This document shows positions 1 through 12,820 of a stretch of DNA of 64,000 bases, one piece after another (within the stretch, counting starts at the first letter, position 1; every line of letters begins with the position of its first letter). Where the stretch lies: the NCBI GenBank assembly GCA_035578905.1, contig JAQJVL010000327.1, positions 629,001-693,000 on the forward strand, given 5' to 3'. The notes under the pieces are model-generated. The model ran no database searches and had not been told where the DNA came from. It saw only the letters and a list, made by a program, of their open reading frames with translations. This DNA is from Stictocephala bisonia. Lineage: Eukaryota; Arthropoda; Insecta; Hemiptera; Membracidae. The translations under genes were made by a program, and so were the position numbers.

Positions 1-665
1 TTGAAGGAGTTTTAGTTTTTTAAAAATTTTTTAAAAACCTATATCTTGTTGCAAAAATGGCCTAATTAATGTTATATTGCCTGAGAGTAACTAAAAGTGT
101 ACAAATGAGTAAGTAAAGGTCGTGCAGATGAAGCTTACTGAGCCTTTAAAAATATATAGAGGGTTTAAACACTTACTCTACACAGTTTGAAGTTTAACAA
201 TATTGAACGTTTTAAAGCATATCTCATAAAATGTAGTTAATATCTATATCCGAAATTGGAATTTCCTTTGCTTAACTTTACAACATGTTACACCTCCTGA
301 TTAAATTAAGTATTTTATAACTTTTTCCTTGATATTCATTCTTGACTTAAGGTCTTTGTCCGTTCAAAATTAAGAGCTGGATTTCAACTAATTTTCCATT
401 ACAAAATGTCATAATTTTGAAGATTTTTTTATAAATTCACTTTTCTTACTAAATGAAGTGTAAAAAAATCACGTTAAATAAGTTTAGTATATTGTATTTA
501 CTGAGCCTAATCGAATAGTAATAATAATACTTCTAGGAACTCTGGATATGTAACATGTTGTATAAACTGTTGCTGGAATTGTTAGAATTAATCCTGGTAT
601 CATTGTTGGTGTGTCAAATACTAGAATGTAGGCAAAAATGAATGACTTTCTTCACAGAGAATGAA
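1..665. other. AT-rich non-coding DNA
   Basis: No reading frame, RNA gene or repeat could be recognised here. It lies downstream (in gene orientation) of the minus-strand spondin gene and could include its 3' flank. Confidence 0.5.
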
Positions 666-767
666 ATGAAATTAATTATTCAAAAACTGTTTATTTAGCC
701 CCTGAAATGTTTTAAGATTATATAACAATAAACTTACCTTTGTCAACAGTTCAAATTTGTTGTAATA

Positions 768-810
768 TGTATGACGACCGTTTCAACATAATTATGTCAT
801 CTTCAGATAC
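768..810 (-). ncRNA. hammerhead-ribozyme-like motif, left arm
   Basis: On the minus strand the order is GTAT, CTGAAGA, a small stem (ACAT/ATGT), GAAA, a short closing segment, TC, ATAC. GTAT and ATAC can pair as stem I around a CUGANGA...GAAA core. Penelope-like elements are known to carry short hammerheads in their pseudo-LTRs. One unpaired U after the core makes the fold imperfect, so activity is uncertain. Confidence 0.35.
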
Positions 811-1278
811 AAATAAAGGTTATAAACAAAAATAGTGTAAATTGACATTTAAAAAAATACAGAAAGATGTGTTTGTCATAATAATTAAGTTATTCCAGGT
901 GTAGTGGTGTTTTTGTCAATCAGCTGGCATCTGGTTGACAAAAACCATGATATTATTGATCTAAATACTGGCCTACAAATTCTACACACATGCAGAAAAG
1001 GAAATAAACTAGATACTCTTGAAGAATACGAGATATATTTATACGTATGCTTTAGCACATACTCAAAAAAACAACAGTGAAAAGATTTTAAATGAGAAAT
1101 TACAGTTTAAATCCCATTTTATTTTTAATAGTATTTTAAGTCAAAAAACAACACCAAGAAAACAAAGGCCAGATGATAACACCACTATACCTGGAATAAC
1201 TTAATTATTATAACAAACACATCTTTCTATATTTTTTAAAATGTCAATTGACACTATTTTTGTTTATAACCTTTATTT

Positions 1279-1320
1279 GTATCTGAAGATGACATAATTA
1301 TATTGAAATTGTCATCATAC
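1279..1320 (+). ncRNA. hammerhead-ribozyme-like motif, right arm
   Basis: Inverted partner of the motif at 768-810. It keeps the CTGAAGA core, GAAA and the GTAT/ATAC outer stem but differs around the short third helix. Probably a decayed copy. Confidence 0.3.
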
Positions 1321-2127
1321 ATATTACAACAAATTTGAACTGTTGGCAAAGGTAATTTTATTTTTATGAAATTAATTATTCTTTATTAAGTAACGTTATG
1401 TTTAATAAAATCTTTCTGATTGTTGTGTGGGGCATCTAAAAACCCCATTGAAGGAATTCCTTACTGATATAGTCATTATATACGGTATACAAATAAAAAT
1501 ATTATCTAAGCAATTACATATAGAACACACTGAAAGCATGTTATTAAACTTGTTTATACTAACCACTGTTTTTTAATGTTTGATACTCTTTTCCCATTAG
1601 GAGTTTGTTACTACAAAACATAGTAGTGCACTTTTAAGAAACACTAAATAGTTTTAAAAAAATTTACACTAGACGTAACTGGACACATTGTTGTAAGAGT
1701 GGAGAATTTAGTCTTAACCTCACCACTCGTCACAAATTTTTTTATATTTAAAAAATTTTTAATTTAATTTCTTTTTACATTATAAGAACACTATTGTTTT
1801 AATCAATTTATTTAATGCTAAGCCCCATTTTAAGACAGATTATTGCCAAAGACAGGTCTTTTGTGCAACTTTAAAGAAACATTGCTTTATTACTCTTCAC
1901 TCATAAAAAGTCTACTCTGAGTTTGTTTCAAACTCTAAAGATAACAATACCGAACATAAAAATTAAAACTTGATATAAAATACGTCTTCTCGTCTTCAGT
2001 TCGTCGGTTAACCTAAGGAATGAGTGATGGCAGTGCCGGCGCGCGCACGTACATTGTGCGAGAATGCAGGTTCTGTTGCGGAGATGCTCCATGGCGTCAT
2101 TTTACTCGCGCGTCAGCTGACTGCCGC

Positions 2128-2342
2128 CTACCAGGGGTTTTTGTAGTGCGGCGTCTTCCCGCCGCATTCTAGAGCGCCACTACCACCACACCACTTGGTC
2201 TCCAGAAGGGGTGGGCATGCTTTTCCACCCCGGCGAGCATGCTTTACTACTTCTCGTCTTCGGACCATCTCCCCTACCCCGCAGGTCTTGCTGCATGACC
2301 CCCACTCTGCCCATTCCCCCACTCTGCAATCTCTGGAACCTC
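2128..2342 (-). CDS. spondin-family gene, terminal exon (thrombospondin type-1 repeat)
   Basis: Last coding exon of a secreted spondin-like extracellular-matrix protein. Read on the minus strand it opens after a good acceptor (pyrimidine-rich tract ending TTATTACAG) and ends at a TAG at 2130-2128. It encodes one thrombospondin type-1 repeat: WAEWGSCSKTCGVGE, then RRREVV, GGKACPPLLE and a final Cys, with the Trp and Cys spacing of the family. The first two bases complete an Arg codon begun by the exon at 3875-3730, so the phase matches. A single C-terminal repeat after a Spondin_N domain is the layout of mindin/M-spondin rather than the multi-repeat F-spondin. The GC content is much higher than its surroundings. 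Confidence 0.85.
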
Positions 2343-3729
2343 CTGTAATAAAGTTAAGATGTCAAACTACTTCTCCTGGAAGTTAGTTAACTAACGAATT
2401 TGACTGTAATCTAGAGCAAGATAATTGTCATGGTTACTTGATATTAGTGCTGGCAAAGATTATCAAATTCAAAACTATACAGATAATTACCCTGACATAC
2501 AATTATGAATGTAGTAGGGGGTATTGAGTAGTAAAACTAACATCATGTTAGAAAAGTTAATAATGTGATGCACATACATATATATGATGTGTTAATAGCT
2601 TAGTTTTTAACTACATTTCAAAATCCATTCATGACGAGACATTTATTACAAATTATTACTTAGGTTATATTTTTCTTTTTAGTCTTATAGTCAAACTACA
2701 AACCTGTATTTACTTGGGTAATGTAATGAGTTAAGCGAATAAAACTTCCTACCTAGCAAAATATAAATAAAATTTTATAACTCAAGAACTATAAAAATAT
2801 TAAGCTAACAAGTGAATACGCATGCATACGAATGGAGGAAAAAAAACGTACAAGTTTATAAAACAGTGAAAATATACAAAACACAACACAATAAAAAATT
2901 GTGTTATTTTTCCGTACCCACATTAACGGTAGAAGAGAATCAAATGTCGGTGTTTCTATTTATGTGAATTTTTTTTACTGCTCAAAATGGGTAAATATTA
3001 AAAAATATGTTAATTGATTTTATTGATGTTTTTAATGAACAACTGCACTTGGTTGTATGCTAGATTTTTTTCTGGGTATTGAAGAGTTTCGATATTGTTT
3101 TAAACTATATGGAACCCATAGACTCTTTGTAAACATTGTTACTCAGGAATCATAAAAATATTTACCATTGATGTATATTTCTCAAATAAATTCTAATTTC
3201 TTGACCAGATACATTTTTCAAAACAACGTTATTCATAAGTTATTCTTTTAGCTTTTAGGGAAGGGGCTCTCAAGAAAGAAGTACTTGTTTATTTTATATA
3301 AGTTGTAGTGATGTGCTCATTTGGACTCAAAAGGACTATATGAAATTGAAAGTGATGGTATTCTCAAAACAAGCTAGCTTAGAGATTATATTTAATTCGT
3401 CCTCTTGATTAAATTATAATAATTAAATTAAGAAAATGTATGTAAAAAAGGGAAAAATAAATATATATTCTATCCTATTATACTTTCTGGACGACCCTCG
3501 TATATGTCATTCTGATTTGTAGCTCCACCAATTGATCGGCATACTTTAGATTACAATCTATTCCTGAGATAATTTACATAAATATGGATTTTTTTACATT
3601 TAACAAAAATAACCTGTTGGTGTGGAACACTAAAACTATATAAATTTTATATAAATAAATAAATATAATGTGTAACAACTATTTAAAAGAAAAAAAACAA
3701 CACACCATGCTTGAAGTACTCCAACTCAC

Positions 3730-3875
3730 TGTATTTTCGGCTCTTCCTCGGTTTATGGGATTCTCTGTTGTGGTACGACTGGACAATGCTGTTAAAAAGA
3801 GCATTCTTGTCACCAAGAGGAATGACACCAGGTCCAGATGGTTGGGGAATCGGAGGCACCGTAGCACCAGGAAGC
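3730..3875 (-). CDS. spondin-family gene, linker exon
   Basis: A 146-bp internal exon on the minus strand. The acceptor is a T-rich tract ending GGATTTAG at the upper boundary and the donor is A|GTGAGTTGG at the lower one. It takes one base to finish the Arg codon left by the 12263-12079 exon and leaves one base for the terminal exon, so both junctions are in frame. The encoded segment is Pro-rich at first (GATVPPIPQPSGPG) and then basic (HKPRKSRKY). It links the N-terminal spondin domain to the thrombospondin repeat. There is no domain of its own. Confidence 0.75.
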
Positions 3876-4686
3876 CTAAATCCAAGAAAAAAAATATGCC
3901 TTTTAAAATCCCTGAAATCCCTGGAAGCCATTTTTTTGTTTTTATTATCCAAGTGTTGACGGTATGTAAATTCTTAGGCCTACTTCCTTTCTTTCTCCCT
4001 TCCTAGATATACGGGAAGTAAATCCATCTAAATCCCGACTTTGGGTAGTTTACGGGCATTCAGTAGAGGCTTTAGCAGACACAATCTCTAAGTGTTGATG
4101 GGACTTAGAAGTGTTATTTCGGAAAATCCTATTTATGGATGTTATGGAGCACAAGGATCTAAAAAATAAGATTCGTAGTCTAAACTATTTTTATCATTAA
4201 AAGAGTAGGCCTACAAGGATACAAAATCTGTATTATCAAAAATTTTATTTACACCCCCTTCCCGGCTTTATTTCCCTGTCCGAAACTCAAATAACAGTTT
4301 TGGCAGATCTATGAAACATCGGTCGTATGTCTATTATCAAACCAGCTGCTTTTTATCGTGTATTTTGGTTTTTGCCAAGTTAATAAATCAATAATAATAA
4401 AACTACTAGCTACGTATTGATTCGTTAATTTCATAACAACACTACAACTTCCAGTTTTGACTTTCCATATGGCTAAACTTCTTTCTATGAACTTTCAAGC
4501 AACATTAGCATTCCTGAGCAAATGCTGGCCGTTACATTGTGTTGCACTGACCACAACGCAAGGTACAAAGGAACTGTTGTTTAGTTCTATTAATAAAGAA
4601 AATATTACCTTGCCACATTGGTGTTGAGAAATTATACCCCACCACCCCTCAATTCCAAGAAGAGCCGATATCTGTCACTCCTCTGT

Positions 4687-4892
4687 CATACACGTACAGT
4701 GGTATTGACCAACCCACCCACTCATACACGTACAGTGGTATTGACCCACCTGCCCACCCATACACGTACAGTAGCACTGACGTTGGTACGTACGTACACG
4801 TACAGTGGTATTGACCCACCTACCCACCCATACACATACAGTGGTATTGACCTCCCCGCCCACCCCTGCACGTACAGTGGTATTTTAGCTGT
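4687..4892 (+). repeat. 36-bp minisatellite, array A
   Basis: About five to six diverged tandem copies of a 36-bp unit built on CACGTACAGTGGTATTGACC followed by CCACC/CCCA runs. The unit is recognisably the same as that of the arrays at 45.3-45.8 and 59.7-60.0 kb. Open frames across it are repeat artefacts. Confidence 0.85.
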
Positions 4893-4899
4893 CCAACCT

Positions 4900-7800
4900 T
4901 GTTATTATAATTGAAGGAAACATATGTTACTCGTGTGTCAAACAGAAATACATAATCACTGGATAAATACAAACTTATAAACAGAACAAACAAAATGATA
5001 ACAGTAAGTTCTTACAAATTTGTGTTTAGTTATAAATAAAAATACGTTAATACTATCACAACAAAACATGTTAATTTAAACAAATACATAATTATTTTTT
5101 AGTTAGTATTAGTATAATGATAATATAATAATAATATAATAATAATAATAATCTTTATTCCTTCGAATGTTAATGGTAAACCATATTCTTAGTTTAAAAA
5201 AATACTGTTATGAAATTGAATGTCACAAAAACTAATTTACTACAGTATAAGAACAAATAAGTACAATCTTCATACCAGAGGGATTCAAAAAAGAAATAGC
5301 TTTCTTTTGTCAATCGTTCTCTTCCAAGAACAGTAAATATCGTTTACAGAAATCAAAAACCTAACGATTTGTACATTTAGTACCATAATGGTTTGTTGTG
5401 TGACGTCGTCCAGTTTTATCAATGATTAAAAATATATAAAAAACTAGGCCATATGGTGAATTTACAGCCTGTTTCTTTTAGGAATAAGGCTGTTTTGTCA
5501 ACAAATATTTAGATTTTTGTCGATTTCAATGACTTTATATCAGTTATTAAACACCTCCCAAGTAGTTCTTTCATTAAAATTATGTGTATATTATATTCAG
5601 GTACAAGCAGAATTAAGAAACTATTTTTCCGACTATTCCCAAATGTTAAAAACAGACCCTCACAGGACCCTCAGTTATTTTAAATTACGTAATTTTACTG
5701 CAAATTAGTAAATTTTATAATAAGATAATTAGGCCCTAATATTATACGTTTGCTTTTATTTTATTACGACGAGAAATACCATGTCGTGTTTGGCATCTTA
5801 TGCTTTTTAATACCACACAATTAACAAAATTGACTCATTTTATAAACTCAACTTTTGATTGTCCTTTTACCCACATGTTGTATTACAATCCAACCGCTAC
5901 GCATACGTACAACGAGACTCAATACCCGCACCCGCAAGATCATGCTTAAACTACTTCCTGCAATTATACCCCACCCATCCCAGGGGAGGGATAGGGGTCG
6001 AGTGTCTGTATGAGGAGATTGTGGTCAGACTCACAGTTATCGCTTCGTGTGGAATTTAGTTGTCACTAAAGCCGGCCGAACCACCTTAATAAGTCACTGA
6101 GTGAGTACTCCGTTCTCAGTAAAGATAATATGAGGGAGAGAGGTATATTTAACAGACGGTGCGACAAAGACATATAGTCGATGCAATCTCTCACACACAT
6201 TGTTTGGAAGGAAAAGACGTTTCGCACGTTCTACCGGCCACTTATCGAACTAGCTCTGAGAGAGACTAAATTTTACCTGTTGGTTTGCACTTATTATAGA
6301 GATTTTTATTCATTGCATCTATAATATTTATAATTTTACCTGCACTTATTATGCCAACTAAAAAACTAATTAATATTGTTAAATTTAGTAAGTTACTTAT
6401 TAGCGTACACTCATGTCATGTGCAGTTAGTTTAATTAATGTCACAAGATAACCAAAAACATGGGTTACAAAAAATACCTGTTATAGACGAACTACCTATT
6501 AACTGTTACGTTGCTTGGTATTTTAGAGTAAAGCAAACTTATTTGGGTTAACAATTTCCATGGTCACACATCTCTTGCTTACACTATACCTCTGTCTTCG
6601 TTTCAATCCCCTCGCCCTGTTCCTTCTTGCATGTCTTATGAAGGCGTTCGTTCGTGCGATTGTATTTCTATACAAAAGAACAGTATGTATAATCAAATAA
6701 AATCTGCAAAAATCGAATATAGGCTAAATTGTATAGTTTCAATGTGTGGACAAATTCATGCAAATGATGCGTAATTATAAGCAGTAACATCTGTATAACA
6801 ATGTTGATTGCAACTGAGGAAATTTTAATATAGCTCAATATTATTGGAAAATAAAACAATTTGCAAGAATTTTACTAACAGATGTAATTATAAAATAATG
6901 TTTAAATCATATTTAAAATATATATCTTAGTCTGTGTGTACTCCTTTAAACTCCTTCTGTTCACAAAAATAGATAGAAAAATAAATCCTGGATTTCCTAC
7001 AGCATTAACATCACTATCGCAACGTTAATTTGTTGTTTAATCTATAAATACTAAGGTAGATTTTTAATAAACTTAATTCCTTTCATCCCCTACATTTGGA
7101 TCGTAACTTATGGAGGGAGTGAGTTTTCATCCCCTTCTGTCCTGCAGTATTATGAAACAACATCCTTTGTTTTGTTTCCTGACGGAGATGACTAATTGGA
7201 CATATGTACTAACAATGCTTTTCAGCACGCCTTTTTCAATCATATTTGGAACCTTTTTCATTTTATGAGATGCCCGGGTGACCAGAACTATTTATTTTTA
7301 AAAGTAGTAGAACTGTAAAGGTGGACATGTTACATACCTTTATCATGAATCTTCCACATAACAAAACTACATTAAAGAACACAATTTATAAAGATATTTT
7401 TATAGATTCCGAAGTATTTGTAAACTTTAATTTCTTCCAATAAATTAAGTATTACCATCCAAAATTAAAATTAGTGAGAGGGATAGTTTATATTAATTCA
7501 CTACCATAAACATATCTTAGGTTAACCTAACCAAAGCAAACCTAACATAACCTAATATGATTTAAAAAAAGTCAATTAATGATCATGACTAAACAAGTAT
7601 TCTAATGTTGTATTTTATTACGAAAAGAAGAGAAGCTAGTGTGTTAAATAAGTAACTTAAAGGTTTGTGGTTGATATTGCAATGGATCCTGAATGCGAAA
7701 ACTATTTAAACATGTTTTAATGGTCACTAAAATTCACGTTTATCTATCTCAAAAAGTGTCCCATAAATCTAGTCGTTCCTGACATACCAATGTTGGTACA

Positions 7801-9600
7801 GGTGATTCATGTCATACCAAAGGTCACCATGCATATTTCAATTCATTAATTAAAAATAATGAGATTAAAATATTATAAATAATAAGTTTTTATGATCATG
7901 ACTTAGTGCTAATTTAAATGGTAGCAATTAGTTTCTTGTACTCATTTTTCTTGGTCAACTCTTACGTCACCAAAATTTAATCCAAACAACCCTGAAATGT
8001 GATTTTTCCAAAATCAACTAGTGATAGAACAAAGATTATCTATGATTAAACAAATGACTAAGAGTTATATTTGTCGTAAAATACATCATATAATATACGA
8101 TGGCCAATTGGTTATTTATATTAAACTTTAGTTGGTCTTTATCAATATAACTTTACCTAAAAAATATGTTAGTTATCTTTATTACATAAATATAAACAAT
8201 GCTCGAGTTTTAAAATATATTATAAACTGTATAATTTACTTGATTTAATTTCTCCAAGAATTTATATAAAAATGTAATGAAATTCGTTTTAGGCCAGCTC
8301 TTTAGCTATGCTATGTCGAGTTATTTAACAATCTTGACAGCTTTTAGTGCGCGTTTAAAAATATGGAGAGTGGAATTTAGTATCTAGTATTGTCAGAAGT
8401 AGAAATTCTGGCATGCGCGACGATGTAAAAAGCAGGCAGTCTCCATTATTTATGATGTAACAATGTTTTGGGAGCCACAACATCAGATCTTCTTTGTATG
8501 TTAACCGAAGAATTTTGTTGAATCTACACCATCCAAAAATACTTCATAGGGATAAAGAGGTATACTGTAATAATACCTACTAAGGAACTAAAACCTTCTT
8601 TATGCGATGTCACTACAAACTTACCACGACTTTGATTAAACTACTAAGAGTAATGAGACAGATAATAAACATTTAAATATTTTTTTATTTTATTTCTAAT
8701 CCCAAATACTTCCCAAAATTAAATAAAGAAAAATACCAAAGCTGCAATTTATTTAGCTCCAATGTGTAGTCTATCTACACAATTAATATCCTAGTATTCT
8801 TTCTAAATGATGAAATTAATGTTACGATCAGGATTATCATTTGTTGATTGATCATTAAAATAGTTGACTTAATTGGTCAGTAAGGTTGTAACAATGAAAC
8901 ATATTATGTATATTTTACAAACACTACAACAAAAACAGGATAAAGGAGAAACACAATATAATAACACTAACTCAGGTGATATCACAAATGCTAGCCCGAA
9001 TGAATCATCGTTTCCCAATCAGACTGCAATACAAACAGAATTCTGCATCGTATAGGCTATCGTAAGATAAATCTGTGAAATCCAATACAATAGTAGTAGC
9101 ACAGCATACGCGTGTTATTTTTCTGTTTTTTTTTTTTTTATTTTTTTTTTTATTTTATTTTATTTGAGACGATTATGTAAACAGCACAGAGAGAAAATAA
9201 AGAGAGGTAATTTTCTCATGGCCGCAACAAACGTCTAAGTGGCAGGTATTATTAACAACTGATGTGTGTTTATAAATCTGTGGTAATAATTACTATATTT
9301 ATCCTTGAGGATTTAGAAGGTAATAAGGCAGTTACTGACAACGGTGTTACCCCTGTAATCTGCATGGTAAACTTCTCGTCATCCCTAATTTATCACTTGT
9401 AAACCTTTGACGTTTACTTAACTGTTACGTGTTTGCATAAGATTCCCTCATAATTATTAATAATAATAATGATACATTAAAAATAAATATTATCAGAAAA
9501 GAATGAGACAGTGGTTAGATTACAACAGGAAATGCGGTACAGGAAATGGAGTTGGTAAAATTTTAGTAGGGCATTCGGCGAGTGTTAACTCAGAAAGCAA
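4900..9600. other. AT-rich intronic DNA, no recognised features
   Basis: Lies within the long intron between the spondin exons at 12079 and 3875. I found no coding exon, RNA gene or clear transposon. A GC-richer patch at about 5880-6260 has no recognisable protein. A few CCTAA-type motifs occur near 7520. Confidence 0.5.
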
Positions 9601-9839
9601 GGGATCGGATGTCAAGGAAGCAGGGTCAGCACTGTACACAGGATGACCAGAATAATAAAATTTGAGACTCACCAAAATTAGGCCGATGAATGCTGATGCG
9701 ACGGAGATTCAGCAGAAGTTCCGATGGTCCACCCATCACGAGAACGGGCCTATAGGGTGATCCGTAATAGGACCACGAATAATAATTGGTTGTTCCGAAA
9801 TTGTAGGCGTGTCCAATGAGTGGCAAGGGGGATGACATA

Positions 9840-11246
9840 CTAGCTAGAGAGTTGGAAAATAAAGGGAGTCTGAGGAAAGTTCGGCAAGAGAGAGGACTTC
9901 GGGAAATAGACCAATAGGGAGGACCAGCACCTGGTGGTCCAACTACCTACACTTCGTCAACCCGCCCTGCAGAGCAAACACGGGACGATCTAGACGGAGG
10001 TCTTGGAGCTACGGTCCAACCCCTGGCGATCAACCCCCGGAGGACTTCACGAGCGGCCAGCCTGAACCTGAGGGACGACCGGACTTGCAGCCCATCCTGA
10101 GGACCAGAGGAACCACCTCAAGTGATTGCAAGCGCCGCCACTCACCCCCAAGGAACTACAAGCAACTCCAGACCTAACCAGCCCACCTGACCCGGAGGGA
10201 CAAGAGGACGCCGACTCCACTACGGCCCGTGGACACCCCATACCTGCGGTAGACGAGTCCAGGGGTATGTTAATACTGTATTTGTTTAACACCTCCAAGG
10301 GTTAAGGGGAGCAAAATTTAAGTTGTGGAGGAAAGGAATTCTGTAGGGTTCAATTACGTTTACCTACACTAAAAGTGTAAGCCGACAGGCAGTAAATTAG
10401 TCAGATGAGACGGTCATAATAATTGCAATTTAATGATAAAATAGAATTAAATGTTTGAGGGAATGTAGTCTGGATTGTTAATTTAAATTATAAATATATA
10501 AATACGTAATTCCAAGTTATTGATCACTGTCCCGTATGGATAGTGATTTTGAGTTGATGTAGATAGTCTATTTATAGAGTAAATGAATAAATATTGCGTC
10601 GAATATTTATAAACAATAATTATTGGATAATTCTTGAGAAGGATAGAGTATAGCGACTAAGGCCATTTGAATGTTTGGCTTATCTCTTGGAAATATTTGT
10701 CACATAATGTAACTAAAATCGTACGGTCAATTTATTAGGTTGTCATAGGTAGTAAGGTTGATATATTATTGTTGGATTGTCAATTTTGATTGGAAATAAT
10801 TGATTGATTATTCTTAAGTATAGCTTGTTATCGAGTATACGATTTTCACTTGTTAGTGTAGACGGCTGGCACATATAAACTTATTTAGCTGATTCGTAAT
10901 GTGACGATATAATAATTTAGAGGATTGTGATTTAATAGTATAGGAGGTTGCTGTCACTTGTTGTAAATAATATTCTTGAAAATATTGATTCCCCGGGCTG
11001 TATATTGAAGGCCAATGTTAATAGTAAATTGACTGAAGGTGTAAAAACGTATAATTATAATTCTATTATTTGTATTGTCTAATATTTAATGAGAAGGGTG
11101 TATTAAAGGAGGTGCATAGTATAAAATAGGATAAGATAGTTGTAATATTTTGGAACGGATTGTAAAGATGATATGCTGTAAAAATAATAAATTTGTGTTG
11201 TACTTTCACCAGTGTCAATAGTTATTCCAGGTCCTGGTTTCCTACA
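9840..11246 (+). mobile_element. possible LTR-retrotransposon 3' remnant (internal end plus LTR)
   Basis: A GC-rich block (about 9840-10270) with broken frames abuts a purine-rich stretch (AAGGGTTAAGGGGAGC). This is followed by AT-rich sequence that starts TGTGGAGG at 10324 and reaches TTTCCTACA at 11246, compatible with an LTR bounded by TG and CA. No second LTR, target duplication or protein domain was seen, so this is tentative. Confidence 0.25.
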
Positions 11247-12078
11247 CTAGCTAAGCGAGACATTAAGTTCAAATTATTTCTCATTACTTATAATAGTCAG
11301 TTGTGATTACATTTTAAACATGTTTAAGTTCAGAGTAAGTAAGAGTTTACACGATGGAGAAAGGTTTTACACTCTCGACCACCATTCATTGCTCTAAAGG
11401 AAATGACATCTACTTATTCCTTCTCTGTGATAAAAATTTTGACACAGAATATTATAATTTATATATAATACGTTTCAAAGTATTAAACTGCAAAATCCTT
11501 CAATTAGTACAATTTTTTTAGAAGGAGTAAGGCCAATATTATTCTTAACCTTACTCTGGCCGTTCCCCAAAATATACTACTGATCTGGGGAGAACTAGTA
11601 CAGTAGAAGGTGAATATTACTGATAAATCATCCAGTTCTTAAGCCTTAGACCGCCAGCAAAAGGCTCGCTCGTATTAAAGTCACATTGTAAATACTTGTG
11701 AGTTTTGAAATTGTTAACTTCTTTTGACAACACCTAATAAACGTTCGCCCTAACAATTATTTTGGAAGTAGTTATTTCTACTATGTCATACTCATTCTGC
11801 TTAGTTGATTTTCCAGTGACCTTAACTGGAGAATCTCGACGTAATCGTAAGATAACGGCGTCAAGCAACATTAAGCGGGGCTGTTCCTTGGTTGGTTGGT
11901 AAGGGATCTGGTCCTTGCACGCAGCCGTCTGTTCCGTCACTGGTGGTAACTCAGAAGTCACCCTTAAGCCGTTGGTCCCCAGGTTAAGTGTTATAGATGG
12001 ATTATTAGCCCTAACCTCACCTGGTACGATATCACGTCCTTTAAGCTTCAACTTCGACCTCCAGTTTTCATTACTCAC

Positions 12079-12263
12079 CTCGTCGCTAGTTGTTGCTCCA
12101 GTCTCATCTCTTGTTCGCGCCGCTCCTCCTCCATCTCCAGCTGGATGTCGTTCTCGTTGTTGTTGATGACGCTGATTGCATTGCTCTGGTCCAATTTCAC
12201 CAAGTCGTACCGCTTGTCATCCTCAGCATGATGGAACACTTCATTAAGCTCGTACTCTCTAGT
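12079..12263 (-). CDS. spondin-family gene, charged linker exon
   Basis: A 185-bp internal exon on the minus strand between the acceptor CGACACTTTCAG and the donor AG|GTGAGTAATG. It starts in phase 0, directly continuing the Spondin_N exon at 14026-13847, and ends two bases into an Arg codon completed by the exon at 3875. It encodes an acidic, then heptad-like charged stretch: REYELNEVFHHAEDDKRYD, then EMEEERREQEMRLEQQ, probably helical. Reading past the donor hits a stop immediately, which supports the splice. Confidence 0.75.
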
Positions 12264-12391
12264 CTGAAAGTGTCGAATTTACAATCACTTTTTTTGTACC
12301 CACTTAATTGTTTTATTGGTAAGTTACAACATTATTTTACACGTTATATGCATTATAATATTTTACAATATAGTATAGCTATACATCTGTA

Positions 12392-12820
12392 AAGGGTGGA
12401 CAAAGAATATGGAAAGGCAACAACAACTTTTTTTCCATAGATATTTGATAATTAAATCTTTTTAAATAATCGTGTTCCATAAAGTATAATTTACTTGAAA
12501 ACGTTAAATGGCGGAGAGATGAATTTTCAAGTTAGTTACTTTGAAATTCTTTGACCGCTACTCTTGAAAGGATAAACTTTTTAAAGTCCTGTTTGCGGCA
12601 ATTAATTTTTCTTGAATAGACCTTTCATTTGATAGTAAACTCGACTTAGGCTTGCATTGAGTATTTTCATTCCACTCCTCGTGTGCCGCCCCCCTGAAAA
12701 GATGAAATGTCGTTAATGGCGTATAAAAGTGTGTCCTTTGTAGCCATAAAGATGTACAAGATTTTTATTTTACAAGTGAAGTCACAGTTGTGAAAACGTT
12801 TCCATATTTTGTCCACCTTG
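12392..12820. mobile_element. Tc1/mariner-type MITE
   Basis: A 429-bp non-coding element inside the spondin intron. Its ends are inverted repeats (AAGGGTGGACAAAGAATATG on the left; CAAGGTGGACAAAATATGG read inward from the right) and it is flanked by TA on both sides (12390-12391 and 12821-12822). A TA duplication and GGTGGACAAA-type ends are typical of Tc1/mariner-derived MITEs. No transposase frame is present. Confidence 0.75.

Larger units (their letters stand above)
682..1365 (+). mobile_element. Penelope-like element fragment with inverted arms
   Basis: The insertion is flanked by a 16-bp direct repeat, ATGAAATTAATTATTC, at 666-681 and 1366-1381, read as the target-site duplication. Its outer parts (about 731-915 and 1180-1360) are inverted copies of each other. 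The middle (about 985-1160, plus strand) encodes a peptide with the motif KLDTLEEYEIY followed by ILNEKLQFKSHFIF. This resembles the extreme C-terminus of GIY-YIG-bearing Penelope-like retroelements, after the nuclease. No reverse transcriptase remains, so this is a 5'-truncated dead copy. Inverted terminal pseudo-LTRs and variable-length duplications are usual for this class. An alternative is a LINE tail with snap-back. Confidence 0.6.

Noticed and set aside
5880..6260. GC-richer patch with a 66-codon frame
   Set aside because: No splice pairing or protein similarity could be argued.
9626..9838. 70-codon minus-strand frame ending near a GTGAGT, possible extra spondin exon
   Set aside because: The neighbouring spondin exons already join in phase without it, and it matches no spondin segment.
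11734..12078. 114-codon minus-strand frame with fairly coding-like composition
   Set aside because: It starts at the donor site of a spondin exon, is out of frame with it, and resembles no family I know; likely intron or old transposon sequence.
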